From positions 37,566,435 through 37,630,434 of the forward strand of contig CM032662.1 in assembly GCA_019095985.1 (NCBI GenBank): a DNA stretch of 64,000 nucleotides, given 5' to 3'. The first letter of the stretch is position 1. The number at the start of each line of letters is the position of its first letter. This stretch comes from Streblospio benedicti (Eukaryota > Annelida > Polychaeta > Spionida > Spionidae). A program made the translations under genes and the position numbers. This document shows positions 49,174 through 61,100 of this stretch, piece after piece. The notes beneath the pieces are model-generated. The model saw only the letters and a list, made by a program, of their open reading frames with translations. It had not been told where the DNA came from and ran no database searches.

Positions 49174-50691
49174 CTGTTATAACCTAGTCAGCAAATGAGG
49201 ATGTATGCTTGTTTACTACAACTATTACTAAAGTACTACTACTATTACTATTTCAGTTAACTAGTACTGTGGTGACTTAGGATCGGTTGATATTATTAGA
49301 AAACCCTTCTCGGTGATGTATAGAAACTACTAAAACTGCTACTTCGATGATGATGTCTTCGGAGACCAGCAAACTACTATTAAAAAACGCATAATAAGGA
49401 CTGAATATTGAGTACTGTAGTAGCAGTGAGGGGCGATAAATTTGCGATGTTGATGACAATGAGTTGATTATTAATGTGTAACTATTTTGCAATGTGTTAT
49501 GATTTTTGTCACCTAGGCAACAGATGCAAATGTGTAATAGCGTGAGATCTCTGTAGGACTCGGGGGGCAATCACCTGCTATATTCACCGCCACGCCCCCC
49601 GACCTACCGGACAACTACGCCATGTGAACGACGCTGCCCTCGCCTCATTGTATTCTATATTACTACTGGGTAAATGGCAATGGTAGCCTTGGTAGCTCGG
49701 GTATCGTACCCGGTGACCACAGCAAGAACCACGTTTCGATGCTACTTCTTCTTCGTATGTACTATTTATAAAGCCAATGTTGTAGTTGAGTTCTAGATTC
49801 ATACAAGCTAACCCACTGATAAGTATTAATAGCGTTTTTGTTTTTTTATGTTATTTTTTTTTGTAAATGTGGTATCGACTGGTTCGGGCTGTGGCACCCG
49901 GTATTTTGCCCTACATTGTATAGAGATGATGATGATGAAGACGTTTTGCTGCTACCTGTGTAATTGTTTGTGCGTGTGGTTTACTCGTCCTCGTCATCGC
50001 CGTGGGTAACCATGACAACGACGTTGACGACGAGATGATGTGAAGTAGCGTCTGGTGCTTAGTTGCATAGGTTGTGATGTTGTGTTATTGTGTGTCTGTA
50101 GCTGCCATGATCATGGTCTCAATGAAACTACGTACTGGGAAACAGGCTCCAAAACTCATCTCAAAAACATATTTTCATATCCAATGTATAAACCATGAAC
50201 AACAATGATAAATTTAGAATAATACGCTGGAAATCTTAAGCAAACCTCGTATATATTTTTATCGCTTTAGTTTCATGAAGATTTCTACACATTTTTGTGA
50301 CTACTTTGTACGAATTTACAAACACTTTTGAATGATTAGTTTGTTCCTACTATAAATGCATTTCAAATGTAATTCATTTTTATGTGTAAAATGTAATTCA
50401 CTTTTATATTAAAAGGACATTTTATAATATGTGCCAGTAACACCTATTTGGTGTTGCTGAACATCGTCACAGTGGAAAATTCTATGAAATAGATTGAGCC
50501 TGGTTCTCGGTACAGCTTATTTTTGCTGGTACCCGTCAGTGTCAGCCGCGTATAGGACAATCAGTTTGTGGTCCCACGGGCCAAAAAATTTCACCTGTCT
50601 TGCTATGATTCATATAATTCTGGTGTGTTAAAACTTGTGTATTGGCTTTGTTGTTATATTGGTCTAATTTTTGCAGAGAAAGATATTTTAT

Positions 50692-50697
50692 AATAAA
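50692..50697 (+). other. Candidate poly(A) signal AATAAA
   Basis: A hexamer in TTTTATAATAAAGAAAATG, 2.8 kb after the stop. It is followed by TGTGGGTGTCTTG, a GU-rich-like downstream element. Confidence 0.4.
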
Positions 50698-50972
50698 GAA
50701 AATGACGTCGATGATGCCAATGTGGGTGTCTTGCACAACTACCAATATACTACAATGAATTGACATTGAAATGTTTATATAATAGACATTCAGGAACAGT
50801 TTCATGTGTTTTGATACTACTACAAGTTATGTAATATATCTATATATATAGACGATAATATATAAATGTGTATAAAATAATCATTTTGTATGATTTAACC
50901 TGTACAAATGTGCTACATGTACTGCTCTAGTGCTGGGTGTAAACACTCGCCACTGGCCAGCCACTCCACGAC

Positions 50973-51016
50973 GACCATGTGACCTTGCACCGCCATATTG
51001 TACAAGTCACATGGTC
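50973..51016 (+). other. Hairpin with GTCACATG arms, in Meis 3' UTR
   Basis: GACCATGTGACCTTG pairs with CAAGTCACATGGTC over 14 bp with one bulged base and a 15-nt loop. Two more GGTCATGTGAC motifs follow at 51025 and 51063, so the CATGTGAC motif appears four times in about 100 bases. It may be an RNA structure or a cluster of E-box-type DNA sites. Confidence 0.6.
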
Positions 51017-51182
51017 AGCAGCCAGGTCATGTGACCAACCATAAAAAAGTAACTCTGTGGGTGGTCATGTGACTCACCAGCTGGGGGCAATACTATTTAG
51101 GCAAAGGAGAAAGAATGTAACAATGATGATGTAAACTGACTTCAACTTAGTCATTAGAAGGACAATCTTGCCTTATGGTGAT

Positions 51183-51245
51183 TTGTCGCGGATTTCGGAT
51201 TCGACTAGCTTTCGACGAGCTCGACGATTCCGAAACCGGCGACAA
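51183..51245 (+). other. Long hairpin (63 nt), in Meis 3' UTR
   Basis: TTGTCGCGGATTTCGGATTC pairs with GATTCCGAAACCGGCGACAA. Continued pairing across two or three mismatches gives about 23-24 base pairs and a 9-nt loop. Compensating GC/CG pairs and the short size resemble a small structured RNA or miRNA-type hairpin, although a degraded palindromic repeat is an alternative. Confidence 0.65.
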
Positions 51246-51816
51246 GATCCTCTGGCTCAGTAACCCGGTAGTAGGTATCCTTGGTGGGCTTGGCCCACAA
51301 CACTGTACATAGCCCTCAGTGCTAGGAAAACGTTTTTTATGATCATAACAGCCGGGTAAAGGCTATAAAGAACTCTCCTGGCCCGCCGCCATCGCGCAAA
51401 GCTCTCTCTCTCTTTTGTAAAATTCGCTTATTTGGTTGAATTGGATTGTATTTTTATCATGTTTCTGTTCACGTCTTGCCATTTCTAACCCCTACTACTA
51501 CCACTAAGATTATTATATTGTTATTATTCTGATCATTATCATTACTCCCAGTAGTACTACAACCGTTTTTCTATCTCGTCGGCTTCTACTTCAAAAAGTA
51601 GAGCGTCGTCGTTGTCTGGTCGTGTTATGATGTCATGATTTGATAGTGTTGTTGTCTGCAAGCAATATTTCTGTGCAAAGGGTAATCAGCTGGCTCTGGC
51701 CAGGGCTGGGAGAGAGTGGTAAAGCTTTACTCACAATCAACCAACTTCATAATATTTTACAATGTTAAGTTCTACTTTCACTGTATTCATTATCTTGTAT
51801 GTGCTGACACAACAAA

Positions 51817-51822
51817 AATAAA
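51817..51822 (+). other. Meis: Likely distal Meis poly(A) signal AATAAA
   Basis: A hexamer in ACAAAAATAAAGAC followed by T/GT-rich sequence within 15-50 bases. Beyond it the DNA changes to tandem and dispersed repeats, consistent with the end of the transcription unit. Confidence 0.5.
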
Positions 51823-51911
51823 GACATTTTGTTGCTACGCAAATTACCTATAAATCTGTGTTGTTGTTCTTAAAAAAAACAAAAATGTTTCGTTTGAGAA
51901 GTTAACGCTAG

Positions 51912-52335
51912 CTTTCAAAAGGAAAATTCTAATCTTATTTTATTAGACGCCAACATTTTTATCACTATTGGATAAAATATTAAAACTGAAACAGATTTTT
52001 GGTTTGTTTGAGCTTTCAAAGGGAACTTTCAAAAGGAAAATTCTAATCTTATTTTATTACTTGCTAACATTTTTGTTACAAGTGCATAAAATATAAAAAC
52101 CCAAACAGATTTTTTGTTTGTTTATGAGCTTTCAAAATGAAAACCCTAATCTTACAACCAAACCTCCAATTAAGACCACCTCTGTAAAGAGTCAAGCTTC
52201 AGCATAAGACCTTTCTATGGTCCCAAACCTTTGTAAAAGGACCGACATGAAACTCCATACAGAAACCACTTGAACGCAATAACACAGTATTTTGTAAGAT
52301 GCCAAACTTTTATTATAAGTGCGTAATATATAACC
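51912..52335. repeat. Tandem array (~103-114 bp unit, 3 copies), third split by MITE
   Basis: CTTTCAAAAGGAAAATTCTA starts copies at 51912 and 52026, and CTTTCAAAATGAAAACCCTA starts a third at 52129. Each runs on to ATCTTATTTTATTA...ACATTTTT...GCATAAAATAT. The third copy is interrupted after CTAATCTTA by a MITE and resumes at TATTTTGTAAGATGCCAAAC. The unit is non-coding. Confidence 0.85.
52155..52287 (+). mobile_element. MITE family 1, copy 12, with TA target duplication
   Basis: It is inserted in the third unit of a tandem array, which lets the borders be set exactly: TA at 52153-52154 and TA at 52288-52289 flank it, and the uninterrupted array units carry a single TA there. It carries AAACCTCCAATTAAGACCAC and GGTCCCAAACCTTTGTAAAA. 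The TA duplication places the family with the Tc1/mariner/pogo superfamily. Confidence 0.9.
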
Positions 52336-52543
52336 ACGTTGGAAAGTGACTTGAAATCACGTATCTAGTTAAACTTACAAATACCAGATTCATTTATATG
52401 CAAAATCGAGTTTTGAAAATGCCAAAACACTGAAAACGTCAGCAGAAGGTATTATGCTGTGTATGCCACACCCACATCAATGGGGAAATCATTATCGACA
52501 TATTGTAGGAGACAAAGAAACTCGCAAACGAAAAGATTTTTTT

Positions 52544-52551
52544 ATGCAAAT
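52544..52551 (+). promoter_or_regulatory. POU octamer ATGCAAAT
   Basis: An exact octamer downstream of the Meis 3' end. Motif-only evidence. Confidence 0.2.
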
Positions 52552-52684
52552 GTGCATGGGATTTTATCATTGTTTTACTTACATGTCTAGAAATAAAGGA
52601 CAATAGAAACACACATTTGGTTTAATAAATATTTCATTAGCAATTTATCAACAGTTGAACAACTATTAAAAGATCTTTTACATC

Positions 52685-52835
52685 ATATATTAAGATCACC
52701 TCTGTAAAGTAACTACCTCTATGATAATACCATTCTAGCCTTAATAAAAACACCACCATTAACCTGCATAGAGAGATCACCTCTCTATTGAGACCCCTTG
52801 AGGCTATCCACTGGAAGGTACTAACAGAAAGGTTA
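52685..52835 (+). repeat. MITE family 1, copy 13 (ends degraded)
   Basis: It contains TATTAAGATCACCTCTGTAAAG, CACCACCATTAACCTGCATAG and AGATCACCTCTCTATTGAGA, closely matching the copy at 61.2 kb. It ends near AGAAAGGTTATTGAC. Confidence 0.75.
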
Positions 52836-52931
52836 TTGACTTCTGAATGAATGAATAAGTGAATTGAAGGATAACCACCATCCCGCCACCAAAACTTCTG
52901 ACTGGTCCCTAACTAGACATTAAATGAACCC

Positions 52932-52954
52932 AAAAAAAAAAAAAAAAAAAAAAA
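52932..52954. repeat. A23 homopolymer
   Basis: Twenty-three consecutive A residues. No SINE body or target duplication was recognised next to it. Confidence 0.9.
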
Positions 52955-53574
52955 CGTTGACTGTAGAAGATACGGGATGTCGGCGAAATCTACCGACTCG
53001 GGACAGTCAGTGTGAAAGTCGGATCTGGTCGCGCAAACCCGTGATCTGGTTCGTCTGCTTATTTATAGATCTTTAGAACTTTTTATAATCACTGCCGAGT
53101 TCTTCGGAAGCAACAATATATTCTAAAAAAATAACATACCGTAAACTAGTTTCACTAGATTTTCAAATTATTGTATCACTATTTAATATGCTTGAAATGA
53201 ATCGCAGCGGAAGTTTATACATATTCATGAAGATTTGAAAGAAGACATTAAAAACTTCATTATTTGTCTATTAATTGCCCCAGTGAAATATATATATATC
53301 CATTACTTAAAAATGTTAGAACACGTATATTACTTATTCATAAATATGATCATAACTTTAGAAGTTGTGAAGCGTAAGATTAAACAAATATATATATCAT
53401 TAAAGCGTTTCTTGGGAATGGCAATCAAATAATGTACATTTCATTGAAACGCACAACAAATTATTACCTAACAAAACAGGCTTGGCGTTTTGTAGCTATT
53501 TGGCTAATTTATTGGATAAAATATGAATCTTTTTTATCAACAATGAGTGTTGTGAAGCAACCGATAATACACTC

Positions 53575-53705
53575 AATATGGACTCCGTACTGACTTAAAA
53601 ACAGTATCACTCATAAGGTGTACTTATGAAACATGACAAATGAGGCTACCAACGTGAAAAGTGGAACTTCGTGAAAAGCGCGCGTTACTTTTTATGAACT
53701 ACATA
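53575..53705 (+). repeat. Dispersed repeat R3, copy 1
   Basis: The block with AAAACAGTATCACTCATAAGG, ATGAGGCTACCAAC and AAAGTGGAACTTCGT recurs in the same orientation at about 63665-63775. The family is unidentified. Confidence 0.7.
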
Positions 53706-53855
53706 AAAACCCTCCAATTTGAAGTTTTCCAACCACTTGTATGGAGAGACCAGCTATATAAAAATTACCAACCCTTCATTTCATACAGAGACCATTCTCT
53801 ATTAAGACCACTTGAGGTCAGTACCGAGTAGTCTTCATAGATAGGTTTAACTGTA
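53705..53855 (+). repeat. MITE family 1, copy 14
   Basis: It contains ACCCTCCAATTTGAAG, TACAGAGACCATTCTCTATT and AAGACCACTTGAGGTCAG, and ends CATAGATAGGTTTAACTGTA. It directly abuts repeat R3. Confidence 0.75.
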
Positions 53856-54317
53856 TATGTTTCATGTTTGTGAATAACCTGACAGGTTTGATGTTTCAGG
53901 GACAATTCTTTAATACAAAATTGGTGCTCTACGGGGTTTCTGTTTAGTAACAACCAATTAGTAGGGACTATAGCTGATCAAAAATATTTGTTAACAAATC
54001 CCATTTGGAAATGTGGCAAAGAAGAGAAAAACGAAGATTAAAGACGCCTTTTTTCGTTCATCCTTTTCACTGTGTTATCATTATCTGTTGTTTATCTTAC
54101 TTATTAAAAATATGTGCAGTGTAAAAAAGGACATTATACTAGTGGGGGTAAAATCTCTGAGTGTGGAGTTTGACAGAACGAGAGAGCACAGCAAATGATT
54201 CTTTCCCTCACCAGTTTATTTATCATTTTCGTGCTTCAAACTTTGCACTTTAGTCCACTTCTGCTCTTAGCCGATCAGAATCGACTAGTATTTTCAGACT
54301 ACCATATGGACCATTCA

Positions 54318-54452
54318 CTGGCAGATCCAGAATTTTTAGAGAGAAAAAGTGGGGTTGGGACACACCCACGGGATTGCATGGGTTTCGTACGCACGAAGGC
54401 TCACGAAAATTATATTTTGAGGGTGAAAAAGCTCACCCCCTGGATCTGCTTA
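54318..54452. mobile_element. MITE family 2 (CAGATCC ends), copy 1
   Basis: Inverted ends GGCAGATCCAGAATTTTT and CACCCCCTGGATCTGCTTA enclose about 135 bp of non-coding DNA. Related copies lie at 56.84-57.02, 63.1-63.2 and 63.82-64.0 kb. Confidence 0.75.
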
Positions 54453-54599
54453 GGCTATCGACCCTGGTGTAGCAGCCATGGTGGCGACTCCTGCTATAGA
54501 TCATGCCCACGCCACCTGCAACTGCAGGGACCTAATCACCAGACAACATAGCACAAAAGACGATCTAAATAGCCTAATGATCTAATATCCCAGTCCATA

Positions 54600-54960
54600 A
54601 TGAAGGTCAGCAGAACCGGAGCCGGGTCAAACACCCACCAGCTGTTTCTCCCTGCAGACCCCCTTGGTCATCGTTGACATCGCCTAGCACCCGAGCCAAG
54701 GTGACGTCCTCTGGGGCCGTGGCGGTCACCGGACACCCGGGTGTCGGTTACCGGGCCCCTGCCACCGGCCACCAGGCGACACCTAGCGGACAATGCGGCC
54801 TGTCACGTGTTTCCTTAATATCGCTCAGAGGTCGCGAATTGCGACACCCTCGGGTCGCGCAGTGAAGAGAGGTCCCGGCGTGGGCGGGGAGTGGTCAGTG
54901 GCGGTCAGCGGGGCCGGGGTTAACGTCCCCTGACCCCGACAGTCCCGCCGGTGGAAAGGA
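54600..54960. other. GC-rich intergenic island with palindromes
   Basis: A CpG-containing block with TGACGTCC (CRE-like), CACGTG (54804-54809) and the perfect 14-bp palindrome GACACCCGGGTGTC (54732-54745). It stands out from the AT-rich surroundings. An enhancer, a promoter for an unseen transcript or a silencer are all possible. Confidence 0.4.
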
Positions 54961-55964
54961 TGACCCCGTGTTGACCTGGTTTTGAAAAAAGCGGCAGATG
55001 GACACTACTGTGTGGGGGAAAATTGACGTTGCCAGACGACAGCGATGTGAGCGGATGAGACCGAGGAAGATGGGCGCAGAGTTTGTTGAGAGCTTTCTTG
55101 TTAGTCACAGGGTGATGAAATGATATGATAAACAACAAATACCCATGGTATAGAGGAGAAAAATGAATAGAACAGAAAACAAATGAAACATTCGCTTTCA
55201 AAGCAGAAAGAATGATGATCAAAGCTTGTAAATGTTTTGGTCGGACCGTATACTAGGTTTACAGTCGGCAACTTATCCACGCACCCAGTAACACTAGGGG
55301 CACGTCGCTGTTAGTACTGGGGTGCATTCACGATGTGTCAGACGACTTTACAACGTGATCAGCATTTTTAATTTGGCCCCCAACTAAGTGTTGTTATTTT
55401 TACCTACATTTCTATATTTCAAGCCTACCATCGAACAAGTGCCCACCGGGCGGTCATCATTGTCTTTTTCAGGAACTTGAATCCAGCCACCAACGTTGTT
55501 CTGCTGCAAGAGATTGGGGGCAGTGGATTGTATCCTGAGACTGAATTTGCTCATCCTGTCAGTCACACTGGTTACCCTGAATATACATATAGCAAGGAAT
55601 GAGATAAGATTGTGATCACCAATTGAATTGGCATTAATAATATGTGTTCATTTTTGCATGAGGATTAAATGGTTGAAAAGATATGATTGTTTAAAGTTGG
55701 CAATGTTACTATGAGCACTAACATAAACCCTCTTATCTCATTCCTGATATAATTAAACCGTGTGTTATGATACATATCATTCATTCTTTGTACATTTTTG
55801 TGCCTCTAAAGCTAGGTCTATAACAAATGCACTTTAAATTTCTAGAACTCATCACTTTCACACTAACCATGTTAACATCCCTGTAGTCGGTCGCTTAGAA
55901 CTCAGCTATTTCCAAAAACGTTAAAAATCATAGCCAGTAAAAAAATCCAAGGATGCCAATTTAG

Positions 55965-56180
55965 CTGGGAGTGGACCTGGCCGGGGCTGGGTCAAGCATA
56001 TGCAACCCCGGGGCCTTAATTGCCCCCCTAAGTACGCTCATTACCCGCGGAAGGCAGGGCAGGGGAAGGCGCCGCCGGGATTTATGGTGCTCCCGTGACC
56101 GCGCTCGGACGAGGGCCGAAGAGGGGTCGAGAGGTCCCCTGCAGCGCGCGGGGATACCGGGGAATTGGGGGTGGGGGTGG
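55965..56180. other. Second GC-rich intergenic island
   Basis: High-GC DNA ending in a G-rich run of (GGGGGT) units at 56166-56190. It lies directly before the diverged repeat array. No gene was recognised. Confidence 0.35.
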
Positions 56181-56186
56181 GGGTAT

Positions 56187-57150
56187 GGGTGAGTACAATG
56201 CTTTGTTTGACGAGAATACGTAGTAGATATCATTGTGTTGATATAGCCAAGTTCATTGTACGAGTTCAAACTGTTTCATTACGTATATGTATGTGTATAT
56301 GATGAAGATTCAGCCGTGCTGCAGGGTCGGGGCGAGGCTGGACAGGACAGTTTTGTCTATGGTTGAGCACAGTCCTTTGTTTAAAGAATACACCGTAGAT
56401 ATATTCTCGTATTAAAACGTACTTTCACACTCACGTGTATATAAGGTGACGATTTACCCATGCAAGGGGGGGGTCTACGGTTGTGTACAATATTACATGT
56501 ATGTTTGAGAATCTGAAGTGTACAGAGCAGATAATCTTGTTAAAATTCGCATTCACCAATTTAATATTTAAGTTAATTTTGTGGCTTAATGCACTTTGCA
56601 ACTGGCACTTACATACAGACTTTATGTACGTACAAGATTCACTCACATGGTAGGGGTGTGGGCTGTGGGTGGGGTGGGTGGCTGTTGTCCATGGTTGAGT
56701 ATACAATGCTTTGTTTGAAAATACGCAGTAAATGTTCTTGCATTACATTGACAACTTATTGTATGGTTTCGCTAAGATATGTTTACGTTGAGGATTCACC
56801 ACGCAGGGTCGGGAGGATGGCTTGTTTTTAGGTAGAGGGCACAGGCCAGATGTAGGATTCTTGAAAGGGGGGGGGGGGGCACTCAAGAAATCTCATGATC
56901 ATTTGTAAACGCGATCAATAGCGAACATGCCCCAAACCCCATAAAAAACAATGTATTTTAGAGTGTGAAAGGGGAGGGGTAACCCCCCGGGGGGTAACCC
57001 CTGAATCTACCTATGGAGGGGTAGGAGATCTAGGAGGGGGAGGGGGATTTTATATAAGGTCCAATACAAATGGTTTGTTTCTGGCCGTGCATTATTCGAA
57101 CTATTCTTGCTATATGCAAGTTTATCGTATGTTTTCATGGACACGTTGGC
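56187..57150. repeat. Diverged tandem array, five recognisable copies
   Basis: Starts related to GGTTGAGTACAATGCTTTGT followed by GAAAATACGYAGTARATRTT-like and CATTGTA/TATCGTATG segments occur at about 56187, 56361, 56479, 56693 and 57057. Several units end with ATGAGGATTCACCCAYGCAG and GGTCGGG-type sequence. Spacing is irregular (118-214 bp, more across an inserted MITE). Confidence 0.7.
56840..57018. mobile_element. MITE family 2, copy 2, nested in the array
   Basis: It runs from CAGATGTAGGATTCTTG through G13 (56867-56879) and CTCATGATCATTTGTAAACG to AACCCCTGAATCTACCTATG. It is the reverse orientation of the copy at 63.82 kb and separates array units four and five. Confidence 0.65.
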
Positions 57151-57484
57151 CAATACCAGACCACTACAATTACGTAAAACAATACCTAAAATATATGTCA
57201 AGGTTATGATCTAAAAAGGTGCGTAAATGGAACGATTTTAAAGGTAAAGTAAAGTGATGACAACACGGGAGCACTGCTGGTGACGTACCTTGTGACTCGG
57301 GGATGATGTCTGGCTTCAGCCGTGCGTTGCCCCGTGCTCTCTGTTGACTGGCTCGGCAGACAATTGACTTTATCTTATTACGCATGTATCATCAGCAGAT
57401 AAAGATTTTCAAGAGTGTGTGTGGCACTTATGGGGTCTCAGGTGTACAACAAAAACACGCACACTACCACGCACGAACGAACGT

Positions 57485-57499
57485 GGCGGCGGCGGCGGC
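57485..57499. repeat. (GGC)5 trinucleotide run
   Basis: A short GGC run in CGAACGTGGCGGCGGC context. No gene was linked to it. Confidence 0.9.
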
Positions 57500-57529
57500 A
57501 AGAGCAGCAACAACATGTAAATGAAATTG

Positions 57530-60500
57530 TTTGCTCAACTCCCACCCCACCCCTCCCATCCCATATCTACCTATGATGTACTAATCTTTAAATGTTTTTT
57601 TAATAAGTTATCAGAACAAAATCTTTTTAAAATTATAACTATTTATTTCAGGCATGAGCATATGTTCAATAAATATATAAATAGTATTGAGTGTATACCA
57701 TTGATTTTTACTATGCGTGCAATGAGTTTGGCGTATTTGACTAGACACCGAAACTTTATTGTGACTTTTTCATAAATTATCATTTGCAATTCTGTGGGAT
57801 GTAATTTAGATTGGTTAATGAAGTTTTCAACACTTTTATTACTACCCTTTTTGTATTTTTTCATGTTTTTGCACAATTATTTGTAGCTATTGTCAGTAAA
57901 ATCAGTATTTCCCCAATTATATTGTTAACCTGTGATCAATAGATCTATTATTGAAGGTTTTTATGATTTGTTTGTCTATTATATATTCTTTTTTTTTTAT
58001 TTGTGGTAATGGGCATTTAAACGTGTTGAATTATCAATAAATAATTTCAAATGAAATCAAATAAAAAAAATGCCCAGAACAACTCATTATACTCCCACAA
58101 ACATATTTATACATGTTCTCACTTTTGTTTGATTATTGTTTTGTGTTTTTTTTTTGTTTTATTTGTTGCTAACTTGATTAGCTGACTTTTCATCTTTAAA
58201 ATAATTATAGCCTTTACTGCTCTATTCCGCCCGTTTCATATTCCAAATGTTTTAAAACAGTTCAATATAAAACTGTTTTACATGTTTCAATGTCCTGATC
58301 AGAAACCAAATTATATACAAAACGTTTGACATTAATAAGACAAATTGTACATATTTTAAACTTTATACAGTCTTGCTTGGTGGTAAACGTTTTTTTCCTT
58401 TTTCTTTTCCCCATAAATGATTTGTAATTTACTTAATCTGTCAGCTACAAATCTCACTATATGGTACTCTAATTCCACATTTGATGAGTGTTTAGAATGT
58501 ATCCACATTATGCATAGATTAATCTTAAATTTTAGCATGGTAAAAACCCAGCCGTGAAAAAGCCAGGGAGCACATGTTGGAGCGGTATTATGTTTCTCGA
58601 AAATTCGCAATAATTCCTTTAGAAACAGAGACAAACATAGGGTATTTAAATTTCAAACTCCGATATTAGATTCAGATGGATGCAGAAATGATCAGACAAC
58701 AGTAGAATTAATTTGAGTGTAAGTAATTTTAATAATTAGACCAAACGTTAAGTTTCACAATGAAACTTACACCTGTTGCGCATGCGTTGCTTTTATAACT
58801 TCCTAAAAAAAATGCCAAACGGTTTTTCGGGGGATAGAACGGTCTCTCTACAAACGTTTTCTTTTAAAATGGCATTGTTGCTTGAACATGTTGGACATAG
58901 TCCATTATTTATTACAATACAAAAGCATTGAAAATTGTAAAGGAAACCGTTTTACTTTATCGTCTGAACAAATTCGCGTTGTTTTTTTCTCTGGTTTGTA
59001 GTTTAGGCCTATAACTTTCTTTTTTCTTTACAATCAAAGTTTTACAAGTAGATGTGACTAACTATAATCCCTATAGCTAATGACTGCATAAAATATGGAA
59101 TTATATTATTTTAGATGGAGGGTGTTTATATGAAAATACGTGACGTGGATTTATTTTACACGCTGCATTCATATTTAAGGACGGATCAAATATTACCATG
59201 TGGAGGGGTTTGGTGAGATGGAAAACGAGTCCGGTAAAAATAGTGACCTCCACCTGAGTAACTGTAAATGGAGTGATTCCCACCTTGGTAGAAAGGTAAG
59301 AAAATGCCCCCCCCCCGTTCATGTTCCTTGTATAGAAATATATTTCTCCAAATTTAAAAAACAAGAGAGTTGCGCATGCAGTAAAAAATGAGCAGCTCCA
59401 TATCCCCCAAAACGTACAACTATTAAAGCCAATGAAACCCCCACCCCGCCTCCTGCTTTTCACCAACACAAAACCGTGCGACGCAAACCTACGTTTCACT
59501 GGCCCACTACCTCCCATGGCCTGGTAAAAGGTGATCCATTGCTCACCAGGCCTGGGGTACCATTTGGAATCTTTACAGCCGGGCGGAGTGATAATCCCGT
59601 AGATGCAATTATGCTCCTATATGGTATTGAATCTATTATATGAAACTATAATATACCATTTCCCATATCATAAAATGAATGTAGTTTTGATACAGTGATA
59701 TAGGAATGTTTTCTCAAAAGGTAGCCTACATATGCATTTTTTTTATTCTATTTTTGCTTCAATGAATCTACCGTTCACAGTATAATGAAAAAAGAATGGA
59801 CTGAAAATGTACAGCAATTTAAGTGTGTGAAGTGGAAGGGAAAATTTATATGCTTTAACGAATATGTACGTATCACACAAACACTACACTTGGTTTGCTG
59901 TGTCATTTTCTTATGCATAGTAACTACTAACTCACCAACTAACAAAATTCGGTTCGTGGTACATAACGCACTCGAAACTATGTTGTTGCTCGATGTTGCT
60001 CCTGTCAGTCATTTTGACAAGGAATATGAGTACGTTATAATTGAATGACCCATTTGTCATGATTATTTTTAGATATTTAGTAATGAAGGGGTTTCTATCT
60101 ACTCGTTTTATACAGAAAAGTAGAAAGCGTACGCTGTCATTTAAAAAAAGTATTTATAATTCCTAAAAGGTAAATAAAAATTTGAATAGAAGAACAACTT
60201 TTGTTAGTTTTATTTCATATTGTCCATATTGTACCAATATTTCATGGTTTCTTTGGTCTGTTTCTTTATAAGTTTAGTCTCCTTTCCGACCGTCAAATTA
60301 ATAAAAAAAAAAGGAAGAAACTGCATGCACACCTTAAACTTTGTATTCAAGTTTCCCAATCAACAAAGACAAATTACAATGATATGTAACTTTCAATGAT
60401 TCAGAGTAAGGTGGATATACGGGGCAAAGTTTTCACACATCCATCTCTTTTGTTCTTATTTCCCACGTTACCTTTTCCCCCTTTCTATCCACATCCCACA

Positions 60501-61100
60501 ATTATAAGTCTGTTTGCACACGTATCACTTCCTTGAAATCTCATACATTGTATACATGTAGGTCTTTCTTTTCCTTTTCGCTCTCTTTATTTGGGGTGGA
60601 GTGTCGTGGATTTTCCCCCCTCATCCTTCTTTTCCATTGATTATATAATAATTATTATTGCATGTGGGAAAAGGGACATGAAAATTGTTTAATCAAATGC
60701 ATTCGGCACATTTCTAGATCCGTCGAGTGGTCGAGTCTCAGTTTTCAAGGTAAAAGTCCGAATGCTAATGACTTTTCCGTTCAACCCAAATCATACACAT
60801 TCCTGATCCACACAATTTATGATTCACCTGTTTAAACTGCTTGTTTATTTATTTACCATTCCCACCCTTGGATATATTTTTATGACATTGCTTTTATCAT
60901 TCTGTAAGATGTGGGCCTGTATTGCCTCAGCTTACTTGTAAATAAGCATTGTTGCCAATTGTTCTTCCACGATCCTTAGTATATATCTTGTTTGATTCCT
61001 GGCTTTGAACTTAAACTGCTTGTTTACTCCTTAAAACATTTCCATTGAATAGGCCTATGTTTTATGACATTCTAACCATTCTACATATCAATGTGCATGT
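57530..61100. other. AT-rich intergenic desert
   Basis: About 3.6 kb of AT-rich sequence with T and A runs and no recognisable gene, MITE or array. Short open frames here (for example 59785-60048 on the + strand) have no recognisable homology. Confidence 0.6.

Larger units (their letters stand above)
47893..51845 (+). other. Meis: Meis 3' UTR (probable, ~4 kb)
   Basis: No further acceptor or coding frame follows the TAA. The first 1.5 kb is unusually rich in GTCGTCGT/GATGATGA/ACTACTACT trinucleotide-like runs. AATAAA hexamers occur at 49168-49173, 50692-50697 and 51817-51822. The last is followed by a T/GT-rich stretch (TTTTGTTGC, GTGTTGTTGTTC), making it the best distal cleavage signal. Use of nearer sites would give shorter UTRs without the hairpins at 50.97-51.25 kb. 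Confidence 0.65.

Noticed and set aside
52932-52954. A23 run considered as the tail of a retroposed SINE or processed gene copy
   Set aside because: No SINE-type promoter boxes, gene-derived body or target-site duplication could be found around it.
59785-60048. An 87-codon + strand frame with a hydrophobic stretch (TLHLVCCVIFLCIV)
   Set aside because: One TM-like segment alone is weak support. There is no recognisable family, no splice partner and no promoter in an AT-rich desert.
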